DNA of 64,000 bases from an uncultured Kordia sp. (GTDB taxonomy: Bacteria; Bacteroidota; Bacteroidia; Flavobacteriales; Flavobacteriaceae), in assembly GCF_947489565.1 (NCBI RefSeq), contig NZ_CANLEA010000014.1, forward strand, positions 145,705 through 209,704. The letters run 5' to 3'. Of this stretch, positions 33,964 through 42,940 are shown one piece after another. Numbering within the stretch: position 1 is the stretch's first letter; each line of letters opens with the position of its first letter. The notes beneath the pieces were generated by a model. That model had not been told where the DNA came from. It did no database searches and was given only the letters and a program-made list of their open reading frames with translations. Position numbers and translations under genes: made by a program.

Positions 33964-35679
33964 TTAATCCGTTACTGTAGGTTTTGCAATTGGTGTGCTA
34001 CTTTTTACAACTACAAAGGTTGATGTTGCATAAAACGCACCACCTTGTCCAGAGGTTGTTCCGCCATCACTTGTCCAATCTTGATAGTCATATTCAAAAG
34101 CAAACATACTTCCATTCATTGGCGTACTAAATTGATCTACACGAACTGGAACTGCCATTCCTGGACACCAACCTGCTCTATCTGGCGTCCAATTTCCTGC
34201 TTGTGGTTGCACAGGATTAGATGCGCAGCCCATTGGTTCCATATTGTGTTGGAAGGTTGTTGCTCCGTTTATTTTTACATCATGCGTTCTAAAACACCAT
34301 TCCGCGCACGGTCTGTTATCAGAATCTACTGGAGTTGCATGTCCCCAACCTGAAATAATGGTACGTAAATGTGTGGATTCTGCATTTGAAGGAATCATTA
34401 CATTTTTAGTCAAATCCCAAGTCATTGGATCAATTGCGACTCCGTACGGAACTCCAGAAGTAGACCAATCATCATAGGTAATTACATCTGCAATTGCATA
34501 ATATTCATAATCTGGTGTGCCTTCTACATAGTCGAATTCAACAGATAATTCCCATCCGTCTGCTCCCCAAGTTTCAATACGCGCATATAGTTCTGTATTT
34601 CCTTGTAATAAGGATTTAAAGTCGGTTACATCGATTTCAAAACCTCTTGACAATTGTGAATTATCTACTCCATACGGCGTGATATAACGTCCAATTTCAT
34701 AGAATTCTCCAGAAGCATCGTCTTTTACTTTGATGTTTGCATATACATCCCAAGCATTACATCCGCCTGTTGGACAGCGCAATTCTACATACATCATAAT
34801 TTGTTCGATGTTGGACATGTTCGTATGCAAATTGTATGTATTCGTCACTGTTTGATTAAATCCGCCACCAAAAGCAATTCGCTGACTGTCAAATGTTTGA
34901 TAATTATGACGTACCGCAGTTCCAACTCCTGATAAGTTGATCGTTTGATCTGTAACTCCCGTTGCTGCCAATGTAATTGTTGCTGTTTGCGTTCCTAAAT
35001 CGGTTGCAGTTGGACTGAAACGTACATATAAATCTTCTGGTGTTGTATTGATTGCTGTATGATCGTAGGTAACTGAATTTCCAAAAGTGATATTGTCTTT
35101 CGAAATTTCAAATGAACCTGAAACTGTTGCTGTGACATCATTCTCTAAGTTCATTCCACGTACTTGTACCGTTTGTGCTGTAGACATTGTTCCTGCCGTG
35201 ACATCACCAAAAGGATTTACCGTTCCTAGTACTTGAATTTCGCGCACAATTTCTAAGGCAGTTCCTGTAAGTGCTACTTGTTTGGTGTCAAAATCATTTG
35301 AAGTGACTGTGATTGTTCCTGTCAAATCTCCAAGATCAGTTTCTGAAGGAGAAAATCGTATGGAAATTGTATTATTTTGATTCGCTTGATCTGCGGTTAA
35401 ACTGATGTTTGAACTATAATTTGTGTTGTCTCTTGAAATTTCAAAAGCACCTGAAACACTAATAGAAACACTACTTGTCAATCGTGCTCCGGTCATAGAA
35501 ACAGACTTCGGAGAAGACGTTGTTCCTGCTTGAATTGCGCTAAAACTAACGCTTGAATTGTTGATACTAATCGTAGGAGCAGCTGTACCTGATCCTTCAT
35601 CAGAGCTACACGCGTAAAATATAAAGGTAAACGCCAAAAGCGTATACAAAATGGTGTGAATGGTTGGTTTTCTTTTCAT
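33964..35679 (-). CDS. Lipoprotein with two choice-of-anchor-D-like domains and a PNGase F-like domain
   Basis: The 571-residue protein has a lipobox ending at C24 (F-Y-A-C-S-S-D). Two immunoglobulin-like choice-of-anchor D domains (about 35-138 and 148-255) show R-F-S-P-(S/T)-x-T-D-L-G repeats. The rest (about 258-571) resembles peptide-N-glycosidase F of Elizabethkingia: C-P-T-G-G-C-N-A-W-D-V-Y-A, S-G-W-G-H, C-A-E-W-C-F-R-T-H and D-R-A-G-W-C-P-G-M. PNGase F cleaves the Asn-GlcNAc bond of N-glycoproteins; the acidic residues in W-D-V-Y and A-E-W-C are candidate active-site groups. It is likely surface-exposed and gives access to glycoprotein nutrients. Substrate class inferred. Confidence 0.85.
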   Translation of the reverse strand: MKRKPTIHTILYTLLAFTFIFYACSSDEGSGTAAPTISINNSSVSFSAIQAGTTSSPKSVSMTGARLTSSVSISVSGAFEISRDNTNYSSNISLTADQANQNNTISIRFSPSETDLGDLTGTITVTSNDFDTKQVALTGTALEIVREIQVLGTVNPFGDVTAGTMSTAQTVQVRGMNLENDVTATVSGSFEISKDNITFGNSVTYDHTAINTTPEDLYVRFSPTATDLGTQTATITLAATGVTDQTINLSGVGTAVRHNYQTFDSQRIAFGGGFNQTVTNTYNLHTNMSNIEQIMMYVELRCPTGGCNAWDVYANIKVKDDASGEFYEIGRYITPYGVDNSQLSRGFEIDVTDFKSLLQGNTELYARIETWGADGWELSVEFDYVEGTPDYEYYAIADVITYDDWSTSGVPYGVAIDPMTWDLTKNVMIPSNAESTHLRTIISGWGHATPVDSDNRPCAEWCFRTHDVKINGATTFQHNMEPMGCASNPVQPQAGNWTPDRAGWCPGMAVPVRVDQFSTPMNGSMFAFEYDYQDWTSDGGTTSGQGGAFYATSTFVVVKSSTPIAKPTVTD

Positions 35680-35734
35680 CTGTAATTTGTTTTCAGGCTA
35701 AATGTAAGTAAAAAAGCTGAAATGTGCTCACAAC

Positions 35735-35768
35735 AAAAAACCTCAAAATTGTTATTTTGAGGTTTTTA
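35735..35768 (-). terminator. Terminator of the sugar-dehydrogenase/receptor operon
   Basis: AAAAACCTCAAAAT and ATTTTGAGGTTTTT form a perfect stem with a TGTT loop, about 50 bp after the minus-strand stop at 35821. Confidence 0.85.
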
Positions 35769-35820
35769 CTCGATAATCGAGATGTAAATATCTTAAAGCT
35801 TGTATTTATAATAAATTACT

Positions 35821-37443
35821 TTATTCTTTTTTCACTTTCGCAACTTCTTCAGCAGTATAAAAGTTCTCTGTTTCATTGCCCCAAGCTGTGGATGTATAAT
35901 TCATAACATCGGCAACTTGTTTGTCATTGAGTCCTAGTGGCGACATGATGCCTCTGTATTTTACTCCATTTACGGTAATTTCACCTTTCAATCCGTATTT
36001 TACCGATCGAATACTTTCTACAACTTTATCTGTCAACCAATCCGATCCTGCTAAGGGCGGAAATGCTTTTGGAACTCCTTCTCCATTGGCTAAGTGACAT
36101 TGTACACATACATTCGTATACAAAGCTTTTCCTCTTTTGAGACTTTCCTCCACATCTTTTTTCGATGCATCTGCAAGTTTTGCAAAAGTTGGTGCTACCA
36201 CTTCTATTTCTTCTGCTTTTGTTTCCGTTTTTGCGGTATTGGTAGCTTTTTCAGTCGTTTTCTTTGTAGAAGAATTTGAAATCATTTTAAAGACACCTTC
36301 TCCATCAATTCCCACATAAATAAATCCGTCAGGACCTTGACGTACCGAACGTACACGACCAATACCATCTAATAATTTTTCACGCTTGGCAACTTTTTCG
36401 TCTTTTGTAAGTGTTAAGAATTCTAAGTATTGAAATTTTAATGAACCTACTAATAAATGTCCTTTTAATTCTGGATAAACATCACTAGTCACAAATGCCA
36501 TTCCGCTTGGCGCAATCGATGGAACCCAATAGTATAATGGTTGTTGCATGCCATCACGAGCAGTTTCATCTGTGATTGTAGTTCCGCTGTAGTTAATTCC
36601 ATAGGTAATGACTGGCCAACCATAATTTACGGCTTTGGTCACAGGATTGATTTCATCTCCACCACGTGGTCCGTGTTCGTGTACCCAAACTTGTCCTGTT
36701 TCTGGATGCACTGCCATTCCTTGCGGATTGCGATGTCCATAGGAATAAATAGCTTCTTTGGCATCTTTCTGACCGACAAATGGATTGTCTGCTGGAATAC
36801 GTCCATCATCATGCAAACGATATACTTTTCCACCATCTTTCGTTATATCTTGCGGATTTACATCGCGTTTTCCACGATCTCCAATGGTAAAATACACATA
36901 TCCATCACTATCAAAAGCAATGCGAGAGCCAAAGTGATGTGCCGTTTTTACATTTGGACTTCCTTGGTATAGTTTTTCAATTGAAGTCAGTGCATTGTCC
37001 ACTAATTTTGCTCTGATTAATGCTGTATGACTTCCTTTTTCTTTTTTGTCTACGATGGAATATGTAATATAAATCCAGCCATTATCAGCATAATTTGGAT
37101 GAATCATCACATCTAGTAATCCGCCTTGATTGCGCGCAAATACTTCTGGTACATTTTTTATAGATGTTTTTTGTCCATCTTTCACATGATATAATTCCCC
37201 AGAACGATCTGTCACCAACATACTTCCATCTGGCAACCAAGTCATTCCCCACGGAATATCAATCCCATCAACAACCAATTCGGCTTTGTAGCTTTCTTGA
37301 TCTTTTGTGATTTCTTCTGTGGTTTTAATGGCGGCTAATGGCTTTTCTGCTGGAATTTTCACCTTTGCTACTTCTTTTTGTTTCTGTCCACAAGAACTCA
37401 AAAGAAAGCTTAGTACAATTAGGAAACTGATAGAATGTTTCAT
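35821..37443 (-). CDS. PQQ-dependent aldose dehydrogenase (YliI/Asd type) with fused cytochrome c domain, lipoprotein
   Basis: The 540-residue lipoprotein (C18 in L-L-S-S-C-G-Q) has a six-bladed glucose/sorbosone dehydrogenase propeller (about 50-380). It includes I-P-W-G-M-T-W-L-P-D-G, A-H-H-F-G-S-R-I and Y-S-Y-G-H-R-N-P-Q-G motifs. The C-terminal part (about 436-540) is a mono-haem cytochrome c: C446-V-Q-C-H450 and likely axial Met500 in R-G-I-M-S-P-L. Aldoses would be oxidised in the periplasm with electrons passed to the fused haem. It lies 21 bp downstream of a TonB receptor gene, forming an operon. A Lys/Thr/Glu-rich linker joins the domains. Confidence 0.92.
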   Translation of the reverse strand: MKHSISFLIVLSFLLSSCGQKQKEVAKVKIPAEKPLAAIKTTEEITKDQESYKAELVVDGIDIPWGMTWLPDGSMLVTDRSGELYHVKDGQKTSIKNVPEVFARNQGGLLDVMIHPNYADNGWIYITYSIVDKKEKGSHTALIRAKLVDNALTSIEKLYQGSPNVKTAHHFGSRIAFDSDGYVYFTIGDRGKRDVNPQDITKDGGKVYRLHDDGRIPADNPFVGQKDAKEAIYSYGHRNPQGMAVHPETGQVWVHEHGPRGGDEINPVTKAVNYGWPVITYGINYSGTTITDETARDGMQQPLYYWVPSIAPSGMAFVTSDVYPELKGHLLVGSLKFQYLEFLTLTKDEKVAKREKLLDGIGRVRSVRQGPDGFIYVGIDGEGVFKMISNSSTKKTTEKATNTAKTETKAEEIEVVAPTFAKLADASKKDVEESLKRGKALYTNVCVQCHLANGEGVPKAFPPLAGSDWLTDKVVESIRSVKYGLKGEITVNGVKYRGIMSPLGLNDKQVADVMNYTSTAWGNETENFYTAEEVAKVKKE

Positions 37444-37464
37444 GGTATGGATTGGTTTGTGTTT

Positions 37465-39765
37465 TTAGAGTTTATAGTTTAATTGAACTCCGCCGTACAT
37501 ATTAAACGGAAGTCCAGGATAAAAATAACGCGCATTGGTATCGTTTCCAAACGCATTGACTTGTAATTGTGACGTATATGCTGTGTCAAATATATTGTTT
37601 GCTCCTATGGAGATATCATAACTAAATCGGCTTCCAATGGTATTATAATAGCCAATTTTTCCATTCAAAAGCTCAAAAGCATCGCTGTACACAGTGTTTT
37701 CATCATTCGCAGGCATTTCTCCAACCGCTTGAAAATCGAGTCGTCCATAGAATCCTGTGTTGCTTGCTGCTTCAATTCCTAAATTTACAACAGATTTTGG
37801 AACTCCCGTGAGGTCATTCCCAGAAAAGTTTGCATTGGTTTCCGTAAATTCTTTAAAACTAAAATCATTGATGCTGGCATTTGCATACGAATTGATTGAA
37901 AATGTATTGTTTTTATATACCTCGTAACGCAATGCCGCTTCTATTCCGTTATGCGTTGTTTTTCCTGCGTTTAGTGTGATATTCTGATCTGTTTCTGTTC
38001 TTCTATTGACCAACAAATCACTCACAGCCATCGTATAGATTGAAACAGAACCTGATAATTTTCTATTTGTTGTGTGGAATCGGGAACCAATTTCAAAATT
38101 CCAGCCACGTTCTGCTTTTATCGCTGGATTAAATACACCATCTGGCAATAAAGTTTCTTCGGTTGTTGGTGTCGAAAAACCATGCGCAGCGCTTCCAAAT
38201 AGATTGAAATTATTTGAAACTTCATAGTTGATTCCAAATTTTGGAGATACAATAGCATCAAAGGTAAAGTCTTCTTCATTACTGGAAACATTCAACTGAT
38301 CTTGCACTGTATATTTTGTTTGATTGAGGTGCAATCCAGCACTTAGTGTAAGCTTTTTCCATTGATAGATCGCTTCTGCAAATACATTGAAGTAATTTCT
38401 GTTTTCATCAATGTTTGATAAAATATCACCTGCAACACTTCCTGTTCCATCAGGAAAATCTTGATACAGATTGTCAAATTGTTTTGCATTGTAATTATTA
38501 AAGAACAATTCGCCTCCAACAGACCATTTTAAAGAACTGTTTTCAAAGTTTTTGGTTGCCAACAAACGTGTGCGAACACCAAAAGTAGTGGCTTCTTCTT
38601 CTAATATATTGAAAGGTCGTGGTTCGTAATTGTTATTGAAACTGGTAAATACACTTGTTTTTTGTGTGTAAGTTTCATTAAAGTTGTGACTCCAATTTAC
38701 GCCCAATAATGTTTTCTTAAAATCTTCAAATCCGCGTGCATTTTTCCAGAAAGTCGCAGCGTTTCTTGGCGAATTTTCATAATCTTCTCTATTCAATGAA
38801 CTTGGAATAAACGCTTTGAGACTTGTATAATTTCCAATAAATGTCAATTCGTTCTTATCATCTACCAACCAATTGGAAGTAATTGTCGCCGTTGCTTTGT
38901 CTAAGGAATTGTTGTCGCGATAGCCATCAGAATGTGTATTGCTATAAATCACGTTGACATTGGCTTTTTTTCCTCCGTGCGATACTTTGGCAACTGTTCT
39001 GAACAATCCATAACTTCCTACAGTTGTAAACAAATTGGCATTGGTTTCATTAAACTTCGCATATTCAGGATATAGTAAAATCGTTCCGCCTAAACCAACA
39101 CCGTAACTACTCGATGAAGGTCCTTTGTGGATTTCCATTCTTGAAATCGCAGCTAATTCCAAATCTTCAATGGCAGATTCTCCATTTCCATCGGTTAGTG
39201 GAATATCAGCATAATACGCTCTAATATTTGCGGTAGAAAACGGACTTCGCGCGCCAATTCCTCTAATGGTGATTCTGTTCGTATTCAACGATCCACTTTG
39301 CATAAATACACCTGGAACTCTGTTTAAAATAGGCGCTAATTGTACTGTATTTTCGCTGTTGATTTCGCTTTGTGGAACAATTGTGATTGCTTCTGTAGTT
39401 TGCTGTAGTTTTTGTTGAATCGTAATTCCATTCACAACAACTTCATCTAAAGCATTTGTGGTAGGAAATAAAGCAATGGTTGTATTGTTTCCTGAAGCTG
39501 TTTTAACAGTTTGAGTCTCGTAACCTTCCAAAGAAATCACTAAAGTTACATCTAAGGCTGACTTTATTTCAAGTGAAAATTTACCTTTCGCAGTTGTTTT
39601 AACTTCCGTTTTGGTTTCAAAATCTACCACAGTAACATTTGACAATGGAATATTAGTCGATGCATCAATCACAGTTCCTTCTACAAGGTATTGCGCCGAT
39701 ACAGTCGCGGTAAAACAAAAAAAGAAAAGGAAAAGAATATGGCTTGGTGAGTAATTTCTTGGCAC
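37465..39765 (-). CDS. TonB-dependent outer-membrane receptor (FecA-like)
   Basis: The 766-residue protein begins at GTG (39765); there is no ATG nearby. It has a signal peptide ending near T-V-S-A-Q. A carboxypeptidase-regulatory-like domain follows (about 25-105, V-E-G-T-V-I-D-A-S-T-N-I-P-L). The plug (about 107-230) has R-I-T-I-R-G-I-G-A-R-S-P-F and I-E-D-L-E-L-A-A-I-S-R-M-E-I-H-K-G-P-S-S-S. A 22-strand-type barrel ends the protein in N-Y-K-L. The plug resembles ferric-citrate/siderophore receptors. The next gene, a PQQ sugar dehydrogenase, could instead point to uptake of PQQ, a metal or a sugar; the ligand is undetermined. Confidence 0.92.
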   Translation of the reverse strand: MPRNYSPSHILFLFFFCFTATVSAQYLVEGTVIDASTNIPLSNVTVVDFETKTEVKTTAKGKFSLEIKSALDVTLVISLEGYETQTVKTASGNNTTIALFPTTNALDEVVVNGITIQQKLQQTTEAITIVPQSEINSENTVQLAPILNRVPGVFMQSGSLNTNRITIRGIGARSPFSTANIRAYYADIPLTDGNGESAIEDLELAAISRMEIHKGPSSSSYGVGLGGTILLYPEYAKFNETNANLFTTVGSYGLFRTVAKVSHGGKKANVNVIYSNTHSDGYRDNNSLDKATATITSNWLVDDKNELTFIGNYTSLKAFIPSSLNREDYENSPRNAATFWKNARGFEDFKKTLLGVNWSHNFNETYTQKTSVFTSFNNNYEPRPFNILEEEATTFGVRTRLLATKNFENSSLKWSVGGELFFNNYNAKQFDNLYQDFPDGTGSVAGDILSNIDENRNYFNVFAEAIYQWKKLTLSAGLHLNQTKYTVQDQLNVSSNEEDFTFDAIVSPKFGINYEVSNNFNLFGSAAHGFSTPTTEETLLPDGVFNPAIKAERGWNFEIGSRFHTTNRKLSGSVSIYTMAVSDLLVNRRTETDQNITLNAGKTTHNGIEAALRYEVYKNNTFSINSYANASINDFSFKEFTETNANFSGNDLTGVPKSVVNLGIEAASNTGFYGRLDFQAVGEMPANDENTVYSDAFELLNGKIGYYNTIGSRFSYDISIGANNIFDTAYTSQLQVNAFGNDTNARYFYPGLPFNMYGGVQLNYKL

Positions 39766-39970
39766 GAATATGATTTTAGGCTATAAAAATAAACAGATTA
39801 TTTATTTTTTGTCGTAGCTTTTCTTAAAGTTAACATTTCTTAAGTAGATTGTTAGACTTGTTAGACTTGTTAGACTTGTTAGATTGTTAGAAATATCAAA
39901 TTTATTTAGACTTGTGATACTTGTTAGATTTATTTTTTAGTTTAGTATCTTGAAAATTATAACCAACTAC

Positions 39971-40474
39971 ATGAAATCAATTTTAGAAGCTATTTCTTTA
40001 GAAATGATCCGATTGGATGAATTTCACTATCCTAAAGAACAGTTACAATCCAAATGGTTTGGAAATCCTCCTGCTGATTCCAATAGTATTGAACAAGCAG
40101 AAGCACGATTACAAGTTACATTTCCTGACGATTATAAAGAGTTTTTATCTATTGCCAATGGTTTTCATGCCTTTAGCGATATTGAACCTACTTTTTATAC
40201 TGTAGAATCTATTGATTATTTAAAAAACATGGATGCTGAACTTATAAAAATTTGGAGAGAAACTGGAAACGAAGATTTAGCAGATGTATTAGCACAAAGC
40301 ATCTTAATTGCTGGTTTTGAGGAAGAACAACAGTTTTTACTGATTCCTCCAAGTGAAGCGTCTAAGAATTGGCGTTATTGGAAATTTTCTTCATGGTATC
40401 CTGGAGAAGAACCATTTGACAGTTTGAAAGATTATTTTACAAATGCTTTGGAATTCTTAAAAGAAGAATCGTAA
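39971..40474 (+). CDS. SMI1/KNR4 family protein
   Basis: The ATG at 39971 (a TTG is seven codons upstream) gives 167 residues. The core N-S-I-E-Q-A-E-A-R-L, F-P-D-D-Y-K-E-F-L-S-I-A-N-G-F and I-L-I-A-G-F-E-E-E-Q-Q-F-L-L-I are standard SMI1/KNR4 features. Bacterial SUKH proteins often neutralise polymorphic toxins, but no toxin is adjacent. Role uncertain. Confidence 0.85.
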   Translation: MKSILEAISLEMIRLDEFHYPKEQLQSKWFGNPPADSNSIEQAEARLQVTFPDDYKEFLSIANGFHAFSDIEPTFYTVESIDYLKNMDAELIKIWRETGNEDLADVLAQSILIAGFEEEQQFLLIPPSEASKNWRYWKFSSWYPGEEPFDSLKDYFTNALEFLKEES

Positions 40475-40529
40475 AAGTCTAAAAGAGAATCGTATTTGAA
40501 AGCTTTTTAAAATATGCTTTTGGTGAAAC

Positions 40530-40832
40530 TTATGAGTCTTTCTCAGACGAATTAATCATTTGTTTCGCTGCTGCTGCTTTTGCTGCTTTTTCAATAGCGG
40601 CTTTCTGTTTGACTCTTTTCAACATTTGAAATCCAAAATAAAGTGCTGCCATTGCAATAATTAAAAGTAATACGCCTGCAATAATAACACCTATAATATA
40701 ACTATTAGGATCTTCAGCTTCTATCTTAGAAGTGTCTTTTAATTTTTCAATGGTTGACGGTATTTTTGAAAATAGTGCAATGGTTATAAACCCGCCAATT
40801 ATCAATAATAAAAAACCAAGAATTTTCTTCAT
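40530..40832 (-). CDS. Small membrane protein, two transmembrane segments
   Basis: Starting at the ATG at 40832 the protein has 100 residues. One span lies at about 4-20 (I-L-G-F-L-L-L-I-I-G-G-F-I-T-I-A-L-F) and a second at about 44-65 (Y-I-I-G-V-I-I-A-G-V-L-L-L-I-I-A-M-A-A). A basic alanine-rich C-terminal helix faces the cytoplasm. No family recognised. A -7 element ends just six bases upstream, excluding the longer frame that begins at 40871. Confidence 0.65.
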   Translation of the reverse strand: MKKILGFLLLIIGGFITIALFSKIPSTIEKLKDTSKIEAEDPNSYIIGVIIAGVLLLIIAMAALYFGFQMLKRVKQKAAIEKAAKAAAAKQMINSSEKDS

Positions 40833-40838
40833 AATGGT

Positions 40839-40846
40839 CAAAGATA
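40839..40846 (-). promoter_or_regulatory. -7 element (TATCTTTG) abutting the start codon
   Basis: On the minus strand TATCTTTG ends 6 bp before the ATG at 40832, with a TTG 22 bp upstream. If real, transcription would begin about at the start codon (leaderless). Confidence 0.45.
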
Positions 40847-40929
40847 AATAATTACAATAAGTTGAAAACAATATTCTAGTCCCAAAATGGTTATACTTTT
40901 TATTGCTAACAACTAAACTTCCTTTTCAA

Positions 40930-41550
40930 ATGAAATTTTTCTCTCCAGTATTTGTGCTTTTCATGATCGTAAATTCTTTGAATGCGCAGCAGATAACTGG
41001 AACTACAAATATGCATAATTTGTTATATCATGATGTTCCCAATACGATTTACTTTAAAGATATTGATTTAGAGAAATACCAAGTATCTATTTCTAATGGC
41101 GAAATTCTGGAGATAAAAAAATCTGTTCTTACCGTATTGATCGATTCCGAATATAAAACAACTGTTAAGCTTGAAAGAAAAAATGTGGTAAAAGAACTTA
41201 ATTTTAGAGTAATTCCATTTCCAAGTCCTAAAATTACTGTACTAACTAATGGCGATGGAGATCTAAACAATATGACGTTGGAAGAATTCTCCTCCATGCG
41301 AACAGCATATCCAATTCTAGAAAATTTCTCCGTAGACTGTGCATTAACTGTTGAAAGTTGTGATGTGCTAAAAATTTCATCTGATGGAAAGAGACGCGAC
41401 ATAAAACTTCGCGGTTCTTCTTTTGACTCATTACTATTAAAAAAAGGGGCAAAAAAAGGAGATGTATATATTTTTACTAATATTAGAGTTAGAATTCTAC
41501 AAACCGATAGAATTGTAAATGCAGCTGAATTTACAATATACCTACGATAA
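40930..41550 (+). CDS. Exported protein resembling the GldM C-terminal domain
   Basis: The ATG at 40930 gives 206 residues with a signal peptide ending at S-L-N-A-Q. The sequence M-H-N-L-L-Y-H-D-V-P-N-T-I-Y-F, the strand L-N-F-R-V-I-P-F-P-S-P-K-I-T-V, and the late block K-K-G-D-V-Y-I-F-T-N-I-R-V-R recall the C-terminal immunoglobulin-like repeats of GldM, the T9SS motor-associated protein. It lacks the GldM transmembrane part. It may be a stand-alone periplasmic paralogue; the identification is moderate. Confidence 0.55.
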   Translation: MKFFSPVFVLFMIVNSLNAQQITGTTNMHNLLYHDVPNTIYFKDIDLEKYQVSISNGEILEIKKSVLTVLIDSEYKTTVKLERKNVVKELNFRVIPFPSPKITVLTNGDGDLNNMTLEEFSSMRTAYPILENFSVDCALTVESCDVLKISSDGKRRDIKLRGSSFDSLLLKKGAKKGDVYIFTNIRVRILQTDRIVNAAEFTIYLR

Positions 41551-41603
41551 AACTGTTGCTATGTATTTGTTATGAATGCAGAACTTTCTATATCTTCGCT
41601 GCA

Positions 41604-42383
41604 ATGAATACACTTGATATTAGAACCGTAAATGTGGTTCAGTACATTAAACCTTTACGCGAAGGCGGATCGCTTCCAGCAATTGTAAAAGCTGACGATG
41701 ATTTTTTGTATGTGCTAAAGTTTAGAGGCGCCGGACAAGGAAAGAAAGCACTGATTTCCGAATTGATTGGTGGCGAATTGGCACGCGCTATCGGATTAAA
41801 GATTCCTGAATTGGTCTTTATGAATTTGGACGATTCGTTTAGTAAAACAGAACCCGATGAAGAAATTCAGGATTTGCTCAAATTTAGTGTCGGACTCAAC
41901 TTAGGACTTCACTTTTTATCAAGTGCTATTACCTTTGATCCTTTGGTTACTACGGTAGATGCTATTACGGCGTCAAAAGTGGTATTGTTAGATAGTATCA
42001 TTAGTAATATTGACAGAACCGTAAAAAACACCAATTTACTCCATTGGAATAATGAACTTTGGGTTATTGATAATGGTGCGAGTTTCTATTTTCATCACAA
42101 TTGGGCAACTTGGGAAAATCATTTGACACGTACGTTTCCATTGATAAAAGATCATGTATTATTGCCACAAGCTACCAAATTGAAGGAAGTTGCTGAATTA
42201 TTTCAATCTTCCCTTACGGATGAAAAAATTGCTAAAATCGTTCATACTATTCCAGAAGATTGGCTGCAACATGAATCGGATGATTTATCAGCTGACGAAA
42301 TGCGACAAGCCTACACAAGGTATTTAAAAGCTAAATTAGCCATGATTGATTCACTCATAAAAGAAGCGGAAGATGCAAGATAA
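41604..42383 (+). CDS. HipA-like kinase family protein
   Basis: The ATG at 41604 gives 259 residues. The centre has D-S-I-I-S-N-I-D-R-T-V-K-N-T-N-L and L-W-V-I-D-N-G-A-S, which match the catalytic D-x-x-x-x-N-x-D-R and metal-binding I-D-N-G motifs of the compact HipA-like kinases. The N-terminus (A-I-V-K-A-D-D-D-F-L-Y-V-L-K-F) fits the nucleotide-binding lobe. It lacks the HipA N-subdomain 1. It overlaps the next gene (DUF3037) by 11 bp; the two occur together as a cassette of unknown role in many bacteria. Confidence 0.85.
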   Translation: MNTLDIRTVNVVQYIKPLREGGSLPAIVKADDDFLYVLKFRGAGQGKKALISELIGGELARAIGLKIPELVFMNLDDSFSKTEPDEEIQDLLKFSVGLNLGLHFLSSAITFDPLVTTVDAITASKVVLLDSIISNIDRTVKNTNLLHWNNELWVIDNGASFYFHHNWATWENHLTRTFPLIKDHVLLPQATKLKEVAELFQSSLTDEKIAKIVHTIPEDWLQHESDDLSADEMRQAYTRYLKAKLAMIDSLIKEAEDAR

Positions 42384-42756
42384 AGTGACCTTCGAATATG
42401 CTATCATACGATTCATGCCCAAAGTGGAGCGTGAAGAATTCTTCAATATTGGTGTTATTGTTTTTTCGAAACGAAAGAAGTTTCTAGCCTTAAAATATCA
42501 TGTCGATGCTAAAAAACTAGCTGCATTTTCATGTGAAATCACGCGTGATGAATTAAATACATATCTCCATGCATGGGAAAATATCTGTAAAGGTGCGCCA
42601 CACGGTGGAAAAATTGGAATGTTTGAACGTTCTGATCGCTTTAGATGGTTAGCCGCTTCCAAAAGTACCATGATTTTATGCTCGCCTACACATGCTGGTT
42701 TGTGTGATGATCCGCAACAGGAATTGGACGATATTTTTGAGAAGTATGTGTTGTAG
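42373..42756 (+). CDS. DUF3037 protein
   Basis: The 127-residue protein starts with Y-A-I-I-R-F-M-P-K-V-E-R-E-E-F-F-N-I-G-V-I, the DUF3037 signature. A second conserved block follows: F-E-R-S-D-R-F-R-W-L-A-A-S-K-S-T. It overlaps the HipA-like gene by 11 bp, implying translational coupling and joint function. No enzymatic motif is visible. Confidence 0.88.
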   Translation: MQDKVTFEYAIIRFMPKVEREEFFNIGVIVFSKRKKFLALKYHVDAKKLAAFSCEITRDELNTYLHAWENICKGAPHGGKIGMFERSDRFRWLAASKSTMILCSPTHAGLCDDPQQELDDIFEKYVL

Positions 42757-42800
42757 GTTTTGGGTTTTGGGTCTTGGGTTTTGGGTCTTTGGTGTTGGGT
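42757..42800. repeat. GGGTTTT/GGGTCTT tandem repeat after the DUF3037 gene
   Basis: Four GGG runs spaced 7 bp apart, then further GGGTCTT variants, follow the stop. They could form a G-quadruplex on the coding strand. Comparable runs occur after pcrA (upstream side) and after the DUF481 gene. Confidence 0.7.
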
Positions 42801-42940
42801 TGATGTGCTTTTAGTGTGAGAATTTACAAATACTAAAGCATAAACGACAGTTACTTCTATAAACTACACGAATACTATTTTACTGGATTTTTAGAGTTGT
42901 AAACCGATTACTTTTAGTTTTTATTACTAAAACACGAATC

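Noticed and set aside
36541..36972. 143-codon plus-strand frame opposite the PQQ dehydrogenase
   Set aside because: It covers the complementary strand of conserved propeller motifs; the dehydrogenase frame has clear domain evidence.
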